From positions 1 to 6,822 of the forward strand of contig JABIQT010000267.1 in NCBI GenBank assembly GCA_018667995.1: a stretch of DNA of 6,822 nt, written 5' to 3'. The notes below the pieces were generated by a model. The model worked only from the letters and a program-made list of their open reading frames with translations, had not been told where the DNA came from and ran no database searches. Position 1 is the first letter of the stretch. Each line of letters opens with the position of its first letter. This document shows, piece by piece, positions 6,029-6,822 of the stretch. The DNA is from Candidatus Latescibacterota bacterium. Lineage in GTDB: Bacteria > JAAXHH01 > JABIQT01. The position numbers were made by a program, and so were the translations under genes.

Positions 6029-6822
6029 ATGAAGAGCGACTGGCGACGCGTATTCGCCTACCTGAAACCGCACAGATTCCGAGTTTTGATCGGGATCTGT
6101 TTCACTGCGGTGCTCACCCTGAGCAACCTCCCGCTTCCCCTCATCATGCAGTACTTCATCGATGAGATAATTGCCAATGGGCGATGGGAGCAGTTGAACC
6201 TCGTTGTAATCGGCATCGTCGGGCTTCATATGGTCCGCGGCCTTTTCTCCTACCTACAGACTTACACGATTACCTATCTAGGACAGCGCCTGGTTCTCGA
6301 TCTGCGCCACGAGCTATTCGATCATCTGCAGAAACTGTCCCTCAGCTTCTACGACAAAAAGCAGACGGGTAAGATCATGTCGCGTGTGATGGATGATGTG
6401 AGCAACATCCAGAGTCTTCTTTCCAGCCGTTTTATCCAGGCCTTTACGGACTTTATTACACTTTTTGCCGTCATTGGGCTGCTCCTCTATAAGAATACGA
6501 CTCTCGCGCTCATCAGTCTCGCCGTTATCCCCTTCTATGTCATTAATCGTGAGTATTTCAGAGCGAAGATAAAGACCGTCTCGCTACAAATTCGCGAAAG
6601 TTGGGACAGGATTTTCGGCACCGTCCAGGAGACCATGGCAGGCGTCTATGTGGTAAAGGCCTTCTCACAGGAGGATCGCGAGATCGAGTCGTTTCGTGAA
6701 TCAACATGGGATAACATGCATTTGTCGATGGCACAGCAACGTATGTCGGTCCGTTTTTCCACGGTCGCAGGGTCCATCAGTGGTCTGGGAACCGCACTCG
6801 TTTTGGCATACGGAGGTAACGA
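6029..6822 (+). CDS. ABC exporter, N-terminal transmembrane domain (partial, runs off the window)
   Basis: The frame is open from the ATG at 6029 to the right edge (264 codons), so the stop and the ATP-binding half lie outside. The visible part is an ABC_membrane domain of MsbA-like type. Hydrophobic spans fall at about 18-40, 56-82, 134-153 and 156-172, and a further one begins near the edge. The intracellular coupling region at 100-124 contains LSFYDKKQTGKIMSRVMDDV, a hallmark of type IV ABC exporters. The stretch QETMAGVYVVKAFSQEDREI follows near 209-228, also typical of the family. A full protein would be about 580-600 residues, with Walker A, signature and Walker B motifs downstream, and would work as a dimer. 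Substrate is unknown: lipid, peptide or drug are all possible. TGGGGA at 6019-6024 lies just before the start, with short spacing. An ATG at 6025 is in another frame and closes after about 46 codons. It likely has its own promoter. Confidence 0.92.
   Translation, partial: MKSDWRRVFAYLKPHRFRVLIGICFTAVLTLSNLPLPLIMQYFIDEIIANGRWEQLNLVVIGIVGLHMVRGLFSYLQTYTITYLGQRLVLDLRHELFDHLQKLSLSFYDKKQTGKIMSRVMDDVSNIQSLLSSRFIQAFTDFITLFAVIGLLLYKNTTLALISLAVIPFYVINREYFRAKIKTVSLQIRESWDRIFGTVQETMAGVYVVKAFSQEDREIESFRESTWDNMHLSMAQQRMSVRFSTVAGSISGLGTALVLAYGGN

Noticed and set aside
6184-6372. 62-codon plus-strand open frame inside the ABC exporter gene
   Set aside because: Out of frame with the long open frame from 6029, which carries unmistakable exporter coupling-helix motifs; the short frame has none.

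Overview
The window is a dense, entirely plus-strand bacterial segment, roughly half G+C by eye. It carries seven recognisable protein genes and one very small candidate gene. The mix is purine biosynthesis (PurM), a RuvX/YqgF nuclease-fold protein, a membrane-anchored MltG-type murein transglycosylase, a sodium-coupled transporter, an Fe(II)/2-oxoglutarate oxygenase and an ABC exporter. This points to a free-living bacterium with a peptidoglycan wall. I cannot place the phylum from the sequence; a Gram-negative, possibly uncultured environmental lineage is a guess. There are no RNA genes, CRISPR arrays, insertion sequences or signs of recent transfer.

Layout: purM (47-1081) overlaps by ATGA a neurotransmitter:sodium symporter family transporter (1078-2574). 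After 17 bases comes a TauD/TfdA-type dioxygenase (2592-3479). Its stop codon overlaps a 34-codon open frame (3476-3580). That frame's own stop overlaps the start of a membrane protein with an N-terminal B-box-like zinc-binding domain (3577-4203). After 26 bases follows ruvX/yqgF with a long basic N-terminal extension (4230-4877), then mltG (4865-5872), which overlaps ruvX by 13 bases. Spacing and overlaps make the first seven frames look like one transcription unit, possibly with an internal promoter just before ruvX. A 156-base gap (5873-6028) holds a hairpin and a good sigma-70-like promoter. It leads into an ABC exporter gene that runs off the right edge (6029 to beyond 6822).

The ruvX-mltG pairing is a known housekeeping neighbourhood in many bacteria, for example the yrrK/yrrL region of Bacillus. 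The upstream half is less usual: a purine enzyme translationally coupled to an amino-acid-type transporter and then to a small-molecule oxygenase. The simplest reading is that the transporter and oxygenase form a substrate uptake and oxidation pair placed in a housekeeping operon. The most unusual structural detail is the 34-codon frame. It joins the dioxygenase gene to the zinc-finger membrane gene by four-base ATGA overlaps at both ends and fills what would otherwise look like an untranslated gap. I see no evidence of a wholly new multi-gene system. The second-look items are this small ORF, the uncharacterised zinc-finger membrane protein, the transporter/oxygenase pair, the RuvX extension and a possible lipobox in MltG.
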